Counted from the first letter of the stretch, positions 25,882-35,008 are shown. The stretch: DNA of 64,000 nt from Thalassotalea_H castellviae (GCF_031846185.1 NZ_JAVRIF010000005.1:242878-306877), one strand, 5' to 3'. Translations and numbers: made by a program. The notes: generated by a model not told the origin, from the letters alone.

Positions 25882-27617
25882 TGGATGAGTTAAGACTCTA
25901 TACGTGGATCGCGGTTGGCGGTACCTTCTCACTTTATTTCTTTATAGCTTGGTGGGCCCGTGCAGGTTCAACCAGTGAATTTTACGCGGCCGGTGGTGGT
26001 ATTACCCCATTACAAAATGGTATGGCAATTGGTGCCGACTGGATGAGTGCCGCATCATTTATTTCAATGGCCGGTTTAATTGCTTTTTTAGGGTATGGTG
26101 GCTCAGTATTTTTAATGGGCTGGACTGGCGGCTATGTGTTACTCGCCCTATGTTTAGCGCCTTATATGCGAAAACATGGCAAGTTTACCGTCCCAGAATT
26201 TATCGGTGATCGCTTTTATTCTAAAACCGCGCGTATTGTTGCAGTGGTTTGTTTAATCATTGCTTCACTCACCTATATCATAGGTCAAATGAAAGGTGTC
26301 GGTGTCGCATTTTCACGCTTCTTAGAAGTTGAATATGACATGGGACTCTACATTGGTATGGCGGTTGTGTTTGTTTATGCAACTTTAGGTGGTATGAAAG
26401 GTATTACTTATACGCAAATTGCACAATATTGCGTGCTTATTACTGCTTATACGATACCCGCCGTATTTATCTCATTACATTTAACAGGAAACCCCATTCC
26501 ACAATTAGGTTTAGGTTCAACACTTGCCGATGGAAGTGGTGTCTACTTACTGGATAAACTTGATACTGTTGTCTCTGAATTAGGCTTTAAGGAATATACA
26601 ACGTCAACATTAGGGGATGTTGAAATGTTTGCTTATACCTTATCTTTAATGATCGGTACGGCCGGTTTACCTCATGTAATCATGCGATTTTTCACGGTAC
26701 CTTCGGTTAAAGCCGCGCGTCAATCTGCTGGCTATGCGTTAGTTTTCATTGCTTTGCTTTATACAGTGGCTCCTGCCGTCGGTGCAATGGCTCGATTCAA
26801 TTTGATGAATACCATCGAACCTGTTGCTGGCCAAAATATGGAATATGCAGAACGTCCACAATGGTTTAAAGAATGGGAAAAAACGGGTTTATTAGCCTTT
26901 GAAGATAAAAACGGTGACGGTAAAGTGCAATATAATGCTGATCCAACTACCAATGAAATGGTCAAAGTTGATCGTGACATTATGGTACTTGCAAACCCTG
27001 CTATTGCAAATTTACCAAACTGGGTGATTGCCCTAGTTGCCGCCGGTGGTTTAGCAGCCGCATTATCAACCGCAGCGGGTTTGTTATTAGCAATATCTTC
27101 GGCGATTTCACATGATTTAATGAAAGGTGTCTTAATTCCTGACATGAGTGAGAAAAATGAATTGCTCGCCAGTCGTATCGTAATGACATTATCAGTTTGT
27201 GTCGCTGGCTATCTAGGTTTAAATCCACCTGGCTTTGCCGCAGGAACGGTAGCATTAGCCTTTGGTTTAGCAGCATCTTCAATTTTCCCAGCGTTAATGA
27301 TGGGGATCTTCTCTAAGAAAATGAGTAGTAAAGCCGCTATTGCTGGTATGTGTTCTGGGCTTGGGGTAACAATGTTATACGTATTCCAACATAAAGGTAT
27401 AATGTTTATCCCAAGTACAGCATTTTTAGGTGATATGGAACCGAACTGGTTTATGGGTATTTCTCCAAATGCCTTTGGTTCAGTAGGCGCTTTTGTAAAC
27501 TTCGCTGTTGCGTTTATCGTACTTAAGTTTACCGGCCCCGCTCCTAGCCATATACAAGACTTAGTGACTAACTTCCGTACTCCTCACGGCCAAATTGCAG
27601 CGGCCCATGATCATTAA
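25881..27617 (+). CDS. Sodium:solute symporter large subunit (VC_2705 subfamily)
   Basis: 578 residues of the SSS/SLC5 family with about 13 membrane helices. The N-terminal GADWMSAASFISMAG and GYVLLALCLAPYMRKHGKFTVPEFIGDRF are signatures of acetate/monocarboxylate-type SSS carriers (ActP-like, VC_2705 group). A loop at residues 342-353 reads DKNGDGKVQYNA, close to an EF-hand calcium loop. With DUF4212 it likely imports acetate or a similar small carboxylate with Na+. Context with the CrbS/CrbR pair supports that, since CrbSR controls acetate use in vibrios. The substrate is inference. Confidence 0.92.
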   Translation: MDELRLYTWIAVGGTFSLYFFIAWWARAGSTSEFYAAGGGITPLQNGMAIGADWMSAASFISMAGLIAFLGYGGSVFLMGWTGGYVLLALCLAPYMRKHGKFTVPEFIGDRFYSKTARIVAVVCLIIASLTYIIGQMKGVGVAFSRFLEVEYDMGLYIGMAVVFVYATLGGMKGITYTQIAQYCVLITAYTIPAVFISLHLTGNPIPQLGLGSTLADGSGVYLLDKLDTVVSELGFKEYTTSTLGDVEMFAYTLSLMIGTAGLPHVIMRFFTVPSVKAARQSAGYALVFIALLYTVAPAVGAMARFNLMNTIEPVAGQNMEYAERPQWFKEWEKTGLLAFEDKNGDGKVQYNADPTTNEMVKVDRDIMVLANPAIANLPNWVIALVAAGGLAAALSTAAGLLLAISSAISHDLMKGVLIPDMSEKNELLASRIVMTLSVCVAGYLGLNPPGFAAGTVALAFGLAASSIFPALMMGIFSKKMSSKAAIAGMCSGLGVTMLYVFQHKGIMFIPSTAFLGDMEPNWFMGISPNAFGSVGAFVNFAVAFIVLKFTGPAPSHIQDLVTNFRTPHGQIAAAHDH

Positions 27618-27653
27618 ATAAAATGCCAATGCCGTTAACTAACGAATAAATTT

Positions 27654-27681
27654 AGGCTCCTGTTCTTATGAATTGGAGCCT
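27654..27681 (+). terminator. Terminator of the symporter operon
   Basis: AGGCTCC (27654-27660) pairs with GGAGCCT (27675-27681) over a 14-nt loop and is followed by TTATTGTC. It lies 37 nt after the symporter stop. Confidence 0.6.
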
Positions 27682-27790
27682 TTATTGTCAGAATAATTAA
27701 AAGATATTGTTTTGACTACTTTGTTTTTCATTGAGCAAAATAGGCAAAACAATATTACATTTATCCATAATAAGCACGATAGGGAATTAC

Positions 27791-28231
27791 ATGAATCGTC
27801 ACACTAAAATCGCTATATTTGTCGCTCCAATATTAATTTTACTCGGCTATGTTTTATCTGACATGTACATGGAGCATGAAGCGAGTAAAACGAAAATTGT
27901 TGAATTAGTGCCTTTTGGGCATTGTGATGTAAAAAATCAAAAGTGCATTTTAAAATCCGGAGAATTTGAAATTAATGTGATGGACGATCAGGGGATAACT
28001 ACAGTTAATTCAACGTACCCACTTGATACCGCTACCTTATTTACGGTCGATAAAAATAATCAAGCCACGCCCTACCAATTAGGTATGAAAGATAGCCCTT
28101 ATTATTGGAAAAGGGAAACCCTATTAGGGACTTTGATCACAAAGAAAGGTGACAGTGCAAAACTTAGAATCATTATCGAAATTAAAGGTGGGAAATACTT
28201 CGCAGAATTTTATACGCAAACAACTAAATAA
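27791..28231 (+). CDS. Membrane-anchored protein of unknown function
   Basis: 146 residues. One hydrophobic segment (about 6-22: IAIFVAPILILLGYVLS) with a basic N-terminus, then a soluble, probably periplasmic domain of beta character with two cysteines close together (HCDVKNQKC) that could form a disulfide. The start is the ATG at 27791, with AGGGA 6 nt upstream; the in-frame start 60 nt earlier has no ribosome binding site. Between the symporter and a converging protease gene. No family recognised. Confidence 0.65.
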   Translation: MNRHTKIAIFVAPILILLGYVLSDMYMEHEASKTKIVELVPFGHCDVKNQKCILKSGEFEINVMDDQGITTVNSTYPLDTATLFTVDKNNQATPYQLGMKDSPYYWKRETLLGTLITKKGDSAKLRIIIEIKGGKYFAEFYTQTTK

Positions 28232-28242
28232 CGCTGTGAGCA

Positions 28243-28273
28243 TAAGTCGTTATTATCAGTGAATAACGACTTA
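28243..28273. terminator. Bidirectional terminator
   Basis: TAAGTCGTTATT and AATAACGACTTA form a perfect 12-bp stem over a 7-nt loop between two converging genes (27791-28231 plus and 28285-29184 minus). Confidence 0.7.
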
Positions 28274-28284
28274 CACACATAACG

Positions 28285-29184
28285 TTAGGCTTCAGGCAAG
28301 CCTATATGCACATCGCCACCTTTGTAATCAATAGTAATTAAAAAATGTTTCAGCACATCGTAGCCAATCACGCCTTCCACTTTTCTACCTTTTATTCTCG
28401 TGCCTATTTGTTCAAATTGGCTTTCTAAGTATGAATTTGATCCTTTACCGGGAATTGTCACCGCCACATCTTCCATTTCAAAAGGGCCAAACTTTAAGCT
28501 AGGAATGGTAAAATGATCTGTGTTCACAACCTCATTAACGCCACTCGTCACACCTTCTTGTACTTGAGCTTGTTCCAACCAACCCATTTTTATCGCGACA
28601 TTACGATCAACAACCATACCGCCAGTATTACCGGTATCGAGTAATAACCACAGGTGCCTGTCATTTGGAAAACCTATTTTAACAATAGGCATACCAGTGC
28701 CTTTTTGACTTTGTGCAACGATATTTTTAAATTTTTGTACATCAATAGAATCTCTGTCTATCATGCGCATTTTTTTATTCGGGTAATCAAATTGGGTGAC
28801 AAATTTGCTAAAAAAACCTGCACCAAGTAATAAGCCATTACTATGGTGTCCTAAAGTTAATTCGGTAACTTTATCAAGCTCAGTTTCTAGGCCAAAATAT
28901 TGAATGGGAATATTTCTGCGAGTTGGACGTTTTTCAATTCCAAAAGCCCCTTTAACGCGAATAAAACTTCCTTCATCAAACGTTAAGTCATGCTTACTAA
29001 TAAACGCTTTATTTATAGCATTGAGTTGCGAACCGGTATCTAATATCGCAAAAGTGTCGATATTAGCTATTTTTATCGGAATTTTGACATGGCCGTTGTC
29101 TAAATTAAAATCAATCCATTGGGTAACACCCGCAGAACAAGTAAAAATTGGCAGCAGTAAAACGAGGGCGAATATAATTCTCAT
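28285..29184 (-). CDS. Exported retropepsin-like aspartic protease
   Basis: 299 residues with a signal peptide (FTCSA-GV). Two D-T-G motifs occur in one chain: ILDTGSQLNA (about residue 48) and LLLDTGNTGG (about 182), each followed by a hydrophobic-hydrophobic-G element (LLLGAGF; VEGVIGYD). That is the arrangement of a pepsin-like two-lobed protein built from retropepsin-type halves. Family members are aspartic peptidases or inactive relatives. Ribosome binding site AAAGGAATAACT. The peptidase role is inferred from the motifs; the location (periplasm or outer membrane) from the signal peptide. Confidence 0.78.
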   Translation of the reverse strand: MRIIFALVLLLPIFTCSAGVTQWIDFNLDNGHVKIPIKIANIDTFAILDTGSQLNAINKAFISKHDLTFDEGSFIRVKGAFGIEKRPTRRNIPIQYFGLETELDKVTELTLGHHSNGLLLGAGFFSKFVTQFDYPNKKMRMIDRDSIDVQKFKNIVAQSQKGTGMPIVKIGFPNDRHLWLLLDTGNTGGMVVDRNVAIKMGWLEQAQVQEGVTSGVNEVVNTDHFTIPSLKFGPFEMEDVAVTIPGKGSNSYLESQFEQIGTRIKGRKVEGVIGYDVLKHFLITIDYKGGDVHIGLPEA

Positions 29185-29229
29185 AGTTATTCCTTTAAAT
29201 AGATAATCCTTTGAAATTTCAGATGAACT

Positions 29230-29694
29230 TTAAACTTTTTTAACTTTTTTGTCCAATATAACTGGCCCGACACCTTCTGCCGCGAGTTCATCGTCTTTAT
29301 TATATAAAGGACAATGATTTAAAGATAAGCAGCCACAACCAATACAGCCACCAAGAGAGTCTCTTAAGTTCTCTAAATAGGTGATCCTAGCGGTTAAATC
29401 ATCTCGCCAGCTGCTCGCCAGTTTTTCCCAATCACGTGTATCAGGGGTTCGATTATTCGGTAAAGTCGCTAATGCTTTTTTGATCTCTTGTAAACTTATT
29501 CCCATTTTTTGCGCCGCTTTGATCACCGATACACGCCTTAATACGTCAGTTTTATAGCGCCGTTGATTACCTTGATTTCGCCAACTTTTAATTAACCCTT
29601 TCTCCTCATAGAAATGCAACGCAGACACCTTTACTCCGCATCGTTTTGCTACTTTCCCTACGGTTAGTTTTGCGTCTTCTAATTTATTTTTCAT
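29230..29694 (-). CDS. soxR: SoxR, redox-sensitive MerR-family activator
   Basis: 154 residues. N-terminal MerR winged helix (LTVGKVAKRCGVKVSALHFYEEKGLI, about 10-35), dimerisation helix (about 85-115) and the [2Fe-2S] cluster site CIGCGCLSLNHC (about 122-133), with four cysteines spaced as in E. coli SoxR. Oxidation of the cluster by redox-cycling compounds activates transcription. The divergent region holds a perfect SoxR promoter reading toward the VOC gene. There is no soxS in the window, so SoxR probably acts directly on nearby targets, as in Pseudomonas and most bacteria outside the enterics. Confidence 0.95.
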   Translation of the reverse strand: MKNKLEDAKLTVGKVAKRCGVKVSALHFYEEKGLIKSWRNQGNQRRYKTDVLRRVSVIKAAQKMGISLQEIKKALATLPNNRTPDTRDWEKLASSWRDDLTARITYLENLRDSLGGCIGCGCLSLNHCPLYNKDDELAAEGVGPVILDKKVKKV

Positions 29695-29730
29695 CTATCA
29701 ATGCCCATAAAAATTATTTTCAAAAAAAGC

Positions 29731-29761
29731 TTTACCTCAACTTAACTTGAGGTTTTAAAGT
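29731..29761 (+). promoter_or_regulatory. SoxR-controlled promoter with 18-bp SoxR box
   Basis: CCTCAACTTAACTTGAGG (29735-29752) is the near-perfect SoxR box dyad. It fills the spacer between a -35 (TTTACC, 29731-29736) and a -10 (TAAAGT, 29756-29761). The spacer is 19 bp, the overlong length that MerR-family activators correct by untwisting DNA. The promoter reads rightward to the small ORF at 29794 and the VOC gene. Confidence 0.88.
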
Positions 29762-29793
29762 ATCATCACTTTCTCCAAAAAAGGCAATTTAAA

Positions 29794-29892
29794 ATGAATA
29801 AAAACAAGGTTACTACTAGCAAAAACACTACATTAAGACATTTTTTAGCGAATTCTTTGCACTATTTTAATCAAACAATGCAAAACAAATAA
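29794..29892 (+). CDS. Possible 32-residue peptide under SoxR control
   Basis: An ATG 33 nt downstream of the SoxR promoter -10, with AAGG at good distance (9 nt), opens a 33-codon frame (MNKNKVTTSKNTTLRHFLAN...) ending 29 nt before the VOC gene start. The peptide is basic, with one amphipathic stretch around RHFLANSLHYFNQ. It is too short for confident coding prediction. It could be a small functional protein, a leader peptide or chance. Confidence 0.4.
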   Translation: MNKNKVTTSKNTTLRHFLANSLHYFNQTMQNK

Positions 29893-29921
29893 TCCCCACA
29901 AAACGATAATAAGGAACACAT

Positions 29922-30338
29922 ATGATCTATCTAGAACATTTAAACTTAGTGGTAAAAGATATTCCTGCTGCACTCACTTTTTATCAAGCAGCTTTCCCAC
30001 ATTGGTTTATTCGTAGCCAAGGGCAAAGTGACTGGTATGGTAAACCTCGGGATTGGTTACATTTTGGCGATGATTATCAATATATTACTTTCAATAATAA
30101 TGGCGAGAATAACAATCGCGATTTAACTGGTCATCAAGTTGGGCTTGCGCATTTTGCTTTTGTCACCAACAATATTGAGCAGGTTATTAACCGATTAGCC
30201 AAAGCTGGTTTTGCTATTCATAAACCTGGGGCTGAAGAGCCTTATCGAAAGAACGTTTATTTTGTTGATCCCGATGGTTTTGAAATCGAATTTATTCAGT
30301 ATCTCAGTGATCTGCCAGCAGAGCGGAATCTTGACTAA
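29922..30338 (+). CDS. VOC (glyoxalase/bleomycin resistance) family protein
   Basis: 138 residues forming the two beta-alpha-beta-beta-beta units of the VOC fold: YLEHLNLVVKDIPAALTFYQ at the start, and HFAFVTNNIEQVINRLAKAGF and YFVDPDGFEIEFIQYLSD in the second half. Candidate metal ligands are His7, His near 73 and Glu near 124. VOC proteins act as glyoxalases, dioxygenases or antibiotic-binding proteins; the SoxR promoter upstream suggests a role against redox-cycling or electrophilic compounds. Ribosome binding site AAGGAAC, 7 nt before the ATG. Confidence 0.85.
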   Translation: MIYLEHLNLVVKDIPAALTFYQAAFPHWFIRSQGQSDWYGKPRDWLHFGDDYQYITFNNNGENNNRDLTGHQVGLAHFAFVTNNIEQVINRLAKAGFAIHKPGAEEPYRKNVYFVDPDGFEIEFIQYLSDLPAERNLD

Positions 30339-30501
30339 AAAACTATGAAGTTATTGGTCGAGTTTCAAACAATATATCCTTGTTAAATAAATATATATTT
30401 ACAAATATTACTGATTTTTGTTTATCTTCAAACATTTATCTATTTTATTACGCTATACTGTCAAAAGTTTTACACAAATTTTACTCGTAACTTTAGGATT
30501 T

Positions 30502-31443
30502 ATGTTCAACAATCAAGACAATACAGTAAATGGACTTGCTACCGAGGCATTAAATACTGACTTCTATGACGTCATGTTTGGCAGTATTAATACCACAGGG
30601 ACCATGAGCGCGCTCGAACAAAATACCTTAAATCGAATCGTTAATGTATTAAATAATCCACAGCAATTAAAACAGCATATTCCTGCTTTACCTGCCATGC
30701 TGATTAAATTGCTCGATGCGTTAAAAGATCCCCATGCTGATTTTGATACCTTTGTTGATATTATTGAAGTGGACCCTTCTTTTGCTGCAGAGGTTTTAAA
30801 AGTCGCAAATACTGCAAAGTATAATCGAACCGATAAAGCCATTATCTATTTAAGCAAAGCCACTTCATTATTAGGCATATCTGGCTTAATGAACATAGCC
30901 AGTACACTACTACTGGCAGAAGTTATTCCATGTAATCCCTTATATTATCAGCTTTATGGGCGGCTAATTTGGGTACATTCAGTTCAATGTGCAACCTTAT
31001 GTGAAATGATAGCAAAAGCCGAAAAACATAATACGGCCGATGCATATTTTATTGGTCTTATTCATGATCTTGGGCGCATCATTATTTTCAATTGTATCTC
31101 TGAAAATATGGAAAAAACTTTTGCCTCGTTAACGCCGTGCACAAGAGAATATAAAACCTTGATGTCAGAAATGTCGATGGATATGACTTATTTTATCGCC
31201 AAACAATGGCAACTCCCTTCCATCTATATCGAAGCGCTAAAACAACAACGTGAAAACAATCGTAATGCGTTGAGCGACATTCTTTTTAAAGCTAACCGCT
31301 TAAGTGAACACTATTTATTATTTCATAAAAAAGCAGTGAAAGAAGATGGATATCAAGCGGTACAGCAAGAGCTTGGCATCAGTGATAAGATTTTTGAAGC
31401 GTTTAACGAAGTTGCGCCTACTATTTCTGAAAGTATTACCTGA
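30502..31443 (+). CDS. HDOD domain signalling protein
   Basis: 313 residues. The HDOD core spans about 55-255: LPAMLIKLLDALKDP, VDPSFAAEVLKVANTAKY, SLLGISGLMNI and FIGLIHDLGRIIIF. HDOD is a degenerate HD-type domain found in regulators of motility, biofilm and stress signalling, mostly without phosphohydrolase activity, although an HD pair (HDLG) is still visible here. The start at the ATG at 30502 has AGGA upstream; the longer ORF from 30418 lacks one. It lies 101 nt before crbS in the same direction and may be co-transcribed, but the link is not proven. Confidence 0.85.
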   Translation: MFNNQDNTVNGLATEALNTDFYDVMFGSINTTGTMSALEQNTLNRIVNVLNNPQQLKQHIPALPAMLIKLLDALKDPHADFDTFVDIIEVDPSFAAEVLKVANTAKYNRTDKAIIYLSKATSLLGISGLMNIASTLLLAEVIPCNPLYYQLYGRLIWVHSVQCATLCEMIAKAEKHNTADAYFIGLIHDLGRIIIFNCISENMEKTFASLTPCTREYKTLMSEMSMDMTYFIAKQWQLPSIYIEALKQQRENNRNALSDILFKANRLSEHYLLFHKKAVKEDGYQAVQQELGISDKIFEAFNEVAPTISESIT

Positions 31444-31544
31444 TCATTTTATCCCTAGTACCGACTCAACTTTTCGCATCAAGTGTTTTCATCGGCATAT
31501 TTGCTTGATATCTTACAACAACAATAAATAACTCTGATAATTTC

Positions 31545-34500
31545 ATGTTCCCTAACTGGCAACTCACCTTAATTAGTATCAGCTATATTGGTTTATTATT
31601 TCTTATTGCTCATTTAGGGGATAAATATCGCCATCGGCTCGTGAAAAAAAGCCAAAGTATTATTTATGCATTGTCGCTTGGGGTATATTGCACATCGTGG
31701 AGTTTTCTTGGCACTACCGGACAAGCTGCGAGTAATTTTCTATCTCATCTTCCAATATATTTAGGGCCGATCCTGCTTTTTATTTTCGCTTGGCCATTTA
31801 TACAACGCATTATTCGAACAAGTTTAAAGTTAAATTTAACCTCAATTGCAGATTTACTTGCGGCACGCTTTGGTAAGTCACACAACTTGGCTATATTAAT
31901 CACCGTAGTAGCTTTAGTTGGCACTATGCCTTATATCGCCTTGCAACTAAAAGCCATTGTCTATTCATTTCAACAACTTCAGGTCAGCAATACCGTCAGT
32001 ACTTGGGGATTAGGCTTAATAGTCAGTATGATATTAGCAGGTTTTACCATCGTCTTTGGTATTAGGAATATTGATGTGACAGAACGCCACCCTGGGGTTG
32101 TATTGGCTATCGCGTTTGAAAGTTTAGTAAAACTTATCGCTTTTCTTGCTGTCGGTATCTTTGTCACGTTTTTCCTTTTTGAATCCCCCAGTGATATCTG
32201 GTACCAATCAGGTGCAAATATTCAGCTATATCAAAATTTTAACATGCCAAATTTAATGTCAATGATAGCAATGTTAGTGATTGTCATGGCAGCCTTTTTA
32301 TCTTTACCACGCCAATTTCAAGTGATGGTCGTTGAATTGAAAGACGAAAAAGACACTTGGCTTAGTCGACGTGTTTTCCCGTTGTATTTATTAGTGTTTG
32401 CTTTATTTGCAGCGCCACTAGGGCTTGCTGGTCATATTGTCTTAGGCGACACAATTCCAGCAGATGCTTATGTGCTTTTTTTACCTTGGTCTCAACAACA
32501 AACTTGGTTAACGCTTATTGCCTTTTTAGGGGCGATTTCGGCGGCTAGTTCTATGGTGATCATTTCTTCAATCGCGTTAAGTACTATGCTTAGTAATGAA
32601 ATTGTATTTCCACTGTTTTTTCGTTCCAACAAAACGAATCACATTGAGTACAGTAACTTCAGATATCGCTTACTTAAAATTAGAAAACTTTTAGTGCTTT
32701 TTGTTATTTTATTAGGTTATGGCGTGTTTTTAATGGCTTCGCCTGATACTTTGAGTTCGCTAGGTGAAGTTGCTTTCGGCGCATTCGCACAACTTACCCC
32801 TGCATTAATTGCAGCCTTTTATTGGCGTCGAGCGAGTTTAACTGGGGTATACGGAGGCATATTAGTTGGCTTTACCATGTGGCTAATACTGAATTTTCTG
32901 CCACAATTTGGGTTTTATCAGCAGCCTTTTGATGATGGCCTTATTCCCGCCAACAGTTTATCGAGTCTAATAAGTTTAGCCGCAAATATTTTTGTCATGT
33001 GGTCGCTTTCGCAAATAAGCCGACAAACGGTGCAAGAACGCGTTCAGGCATCATTATTTTTAGAATGGCAAGCACCAAACTTACTCAGCAGTGGCAAAAA
33101 TAGGCGCATTGATGATCAAGAGTTAGAGTTATTAGTTTCTCGCTTTGTTGGTATAACCAAAGCCGCCAATAGTTTCGCGAAGTTCCAACGGAATAAAATC
33201 AAAAAAGAATTAGGCACGACGGCTTATAATCAAGCATTATTACAACATACAGAAAATACCCTAGCCAGTGTAATGGGCGCGTCTTCGGCACGATTAGTGT
33301 TATCTTCTGCCCTTGATGGCAGAGATATCGCATTAGACGATTTAGCACTGCTTGTTGAAGATGCCTCTAATCAACGCCAGCAATACAGCGAAAATCTACT
33401 ACAAAGTGCAATAGAGAATGCAAGTGAAGGCATTTCCATTGTCGATAAAGATTTAAACTTGGTGGCTTGGAATAAAAAATATCTCGATATATTTCAATAT
33501 CCACCGGAATATATTTATAAGGGCGCCCCAATTGAAACCTTAATTCGTTACAACGCTACACGAGGATTATGTGGTTTAGGTGATATAGAAAACCAAGTAA
33601 GTAGGCGCTTACACTATTTAAGACAAGGTAGTTCCCATAGCTCTGAACGCCAACAAGACAATGGTAAAGTGATCAGAATAGAGGGTAATCCATTACCCGA
33701 TGGTGGCTTTGTCATGATGTTTTCCGACATCACCGCGTATCGTCAAGCAGAACAAGTATTGAAAGAAACGAATGTCGATTTAGAAGCTATCATACAAGAA
33801 CGTACCCAAAAATTAGCACAAGCAAATGATGCCCTTGAATTAGCAAAAGAAAAAGCCGAACAAGCACATATTAAAAAGAGTTTATATTTAAAAGCTTGTA
33901 GTCATGACTTAATGCAACCATTAGAAGCCGCTCGTTTATTTACTTCAGCCTTAACCAGTCAAGATAATTTAAATGAAGTGCAAAAAAGACAGGTGAAAAA
34001 TATCGACCATTCGTTAAAAGTGGCGAATGATCTGTTAGCCGACTTAGGTGAAATCGCTCGCATTGAAAGTGGTAATATTAAGCCACACTTTACTGCTTTT
34101 GCTTTAAATAATTTATTTAAAGAACTTGCAGAAGAATTTTCTGCATCGGCAATTGAGCATGACATACGGTTTCGTCTGGTAGAAACCTCGGCGTGGGTAT
34201 ATTCCGATCGCAACCTCTTACGCCGCATTTTACAAAACTTAATTGGGAATGCTTTTCGTTATGCAAGTCCAGGTAAAGTATTACTAGGTGCAAGGGTGAT
34301 CAATCAGCAAGTAATAATACAAGTGCTCGATAATGGACCCGGTATTCCCGTTGAAAAACAGTCGTTAGTCTTTGAGCAATTTACTCAACTGGACACCCCT
34401 CAATCTCAATCTGGCAGAGGGTTAGGTTTAGGGTTAAATATCACGCAAAGTTTAACTCAACTATTAGGTCACGCTTTAGGATTAAAATCAAAAGAATCTC

Positions 34501-34979
34501 AAGGATGTAAGTTTACGATATCCCTTAAAAAGGTATCGCCGGTGTTACAGCCTATGATTGAAAAACCTAGCATCAAGATTGGTTTTAGTGATATTACCGT
34601 TATGTGTATTGATAATGATCCAGACGTACTTAGCGGCATGGTTGAACTCTTGTCTACATGGCAATGTAATGTCTTAGCCGCGGATTCATTTGAGCAAGCA
34701 CAATCCTTGTTTGCACAACATAGTAACGATATACAAATTTTATTGGTTGACTACCAACTTGATAATGAACATAACGGCTTAAATTTAATTTCAACATTGA
34801 GAAAACAATGCTCGTATCAGATCCCGGCCATTTTAATTACCGCAACCACAGACAGCGATATTGAAGAAAAAACCAAAGCAGCCAATGTTGGTTTTATGCG
34901 TAAATTAGTAAAACCCGCTTCACTGAGAGCGATGATGAGTGCTCTACTGACGAAAAGTCTTCAGGATAAATATTCATAA
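31545..34979 (+). CDS. crbS: CrbS-like hybrid histidine kinase (SSS-STAC-PAS-HisKA-HATPase-REC)
   Basis: 1144 residues. The first ~490 are a complete SSS/SLC5 transporter-like domain with about 13 helices. Next come a STAC-like helical linker (about 510-600), a PAS domain (about 617-735; LQSAIENASEGISIVDKDLNLVAWNKKY region) and a coiled coil. HisKA follows with the phospho-acceptor His787 (CSHDLMQPL), then HATPase (NLIGNAFRYA, DNGPGIP, GRGLGLGLNI) and a C-terminal REC domain with Asp1069 (LLVDYQLD). This is the architecture of CrbS (MxtR in Pseudomonas), which with CrbR/ErdR switches on acetyl-CoA synthetase and acetate use. The facing LuxR-type regulator at 35047-35703 is the expected partner. 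No acs gene is in the window. Confidence 0.9.
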   Translation: MFPNWQLTLISISYIGLLFLIAHLGDKYRHRLVKKSQSIIYALSLGVYCTSWSFLGTTGQAASNFLSHLPIYLGPILLFIFAWPFIQRIIRTSLKLNLTSIADLLAARFGKSHNLAILITVVALVGTMPYIALQLKAIVYSFQQLQVSNTVSTWGLGLIVSMILAGFTIVFGIRNIDVTERHPGVVLAIAFESLVKLIAFLAVGIFVTFFLFESPSDIWYQSGANIQLYQNFNMPNLMSMIAMLVIVMAAFLSLPRQFQVMVVELKDEKDTWLSRRVFPLYLLVFALFAAPLGLAGHIVLGDTIPADAYVLFLPWSQQQTWLTLIAFLGAISAASSMVIISSIALSTMLSNEIVFPLFFRSNKTNHIEYSNFRYRLLKIRKLLVLFVILLGYGVFLMASPDTLSSLGEVAFGAFAQLTPALIAAFYWRRASLTGVYGGILVGFTMWLILNFLPQFGFYQQPFDDGLIPANSLSSLISLAANIFVMWSLSQISRQTVQERVQASLFLEWQAPNLLSSGKNRRIDDQELELLVSRFVGITKAANSFAKFQRNKIKKELGTTAYNQALLQHTENTLASVMGASSARLVLSSALDGRDIALDDLALLVEDASNQRQQYSENLLQSAIENASEGISIVDKDLNLVAWNKKYLDIFQYPPEYIYKGAPIETLIRYNATRGLCGLGDIENQVSRRLHYLRQGSSHSSERQQDNGKVIRIEGNPLPDGGFVMMFSDITAYRQAEQVLKETNVDLEAIIQERTQKLAQANDALELAKEKAEQAHIKKSLYLKACSHDLMQPLEAARLFTSALTSQDNLNEVQKRQVKNIDHSLKVANDLLADLGEIARIESGNIKPHFTAFALNNLFKELAEEFSASAIEHDIRFRLVETSAWVYSDRNLLRRILQNLIGNAFRYASPGKVLLGARVINQQVIIQVLDNGPGIPVEKQSLVFEQFTQLDTPQSQSGRGLGLGLNITQSLTQLLGHALGLKSKESQGCKFTISLKKVSPVLQPMIEKPSIKIGFSDITVMCIDNDPDVLSGMVELLSTWQCNVLAADSFEQAQSLFAQHSNDIQILLVDYQLDNEHNGLNLISTLRKQCSYQIPAILITATTDSDIEEKTKAANVGFMRKLVKPASLRAMMSALLTKSLQDKYS

Positions 34980-34981
34980 AA

Positions 34982-35008
34982 TGCCCGCCAAACCTTGGTT
35001 GACGGGCA
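34982..35008. terminator. Bidirectional terminator between crbS and crbR
   Basis: TGCCCG and CGGGCA with CAA/TTG inside form a stem with one mismatch between the two converging genes. AAGTATT follows on the plus strand. Confidence 0.55.
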
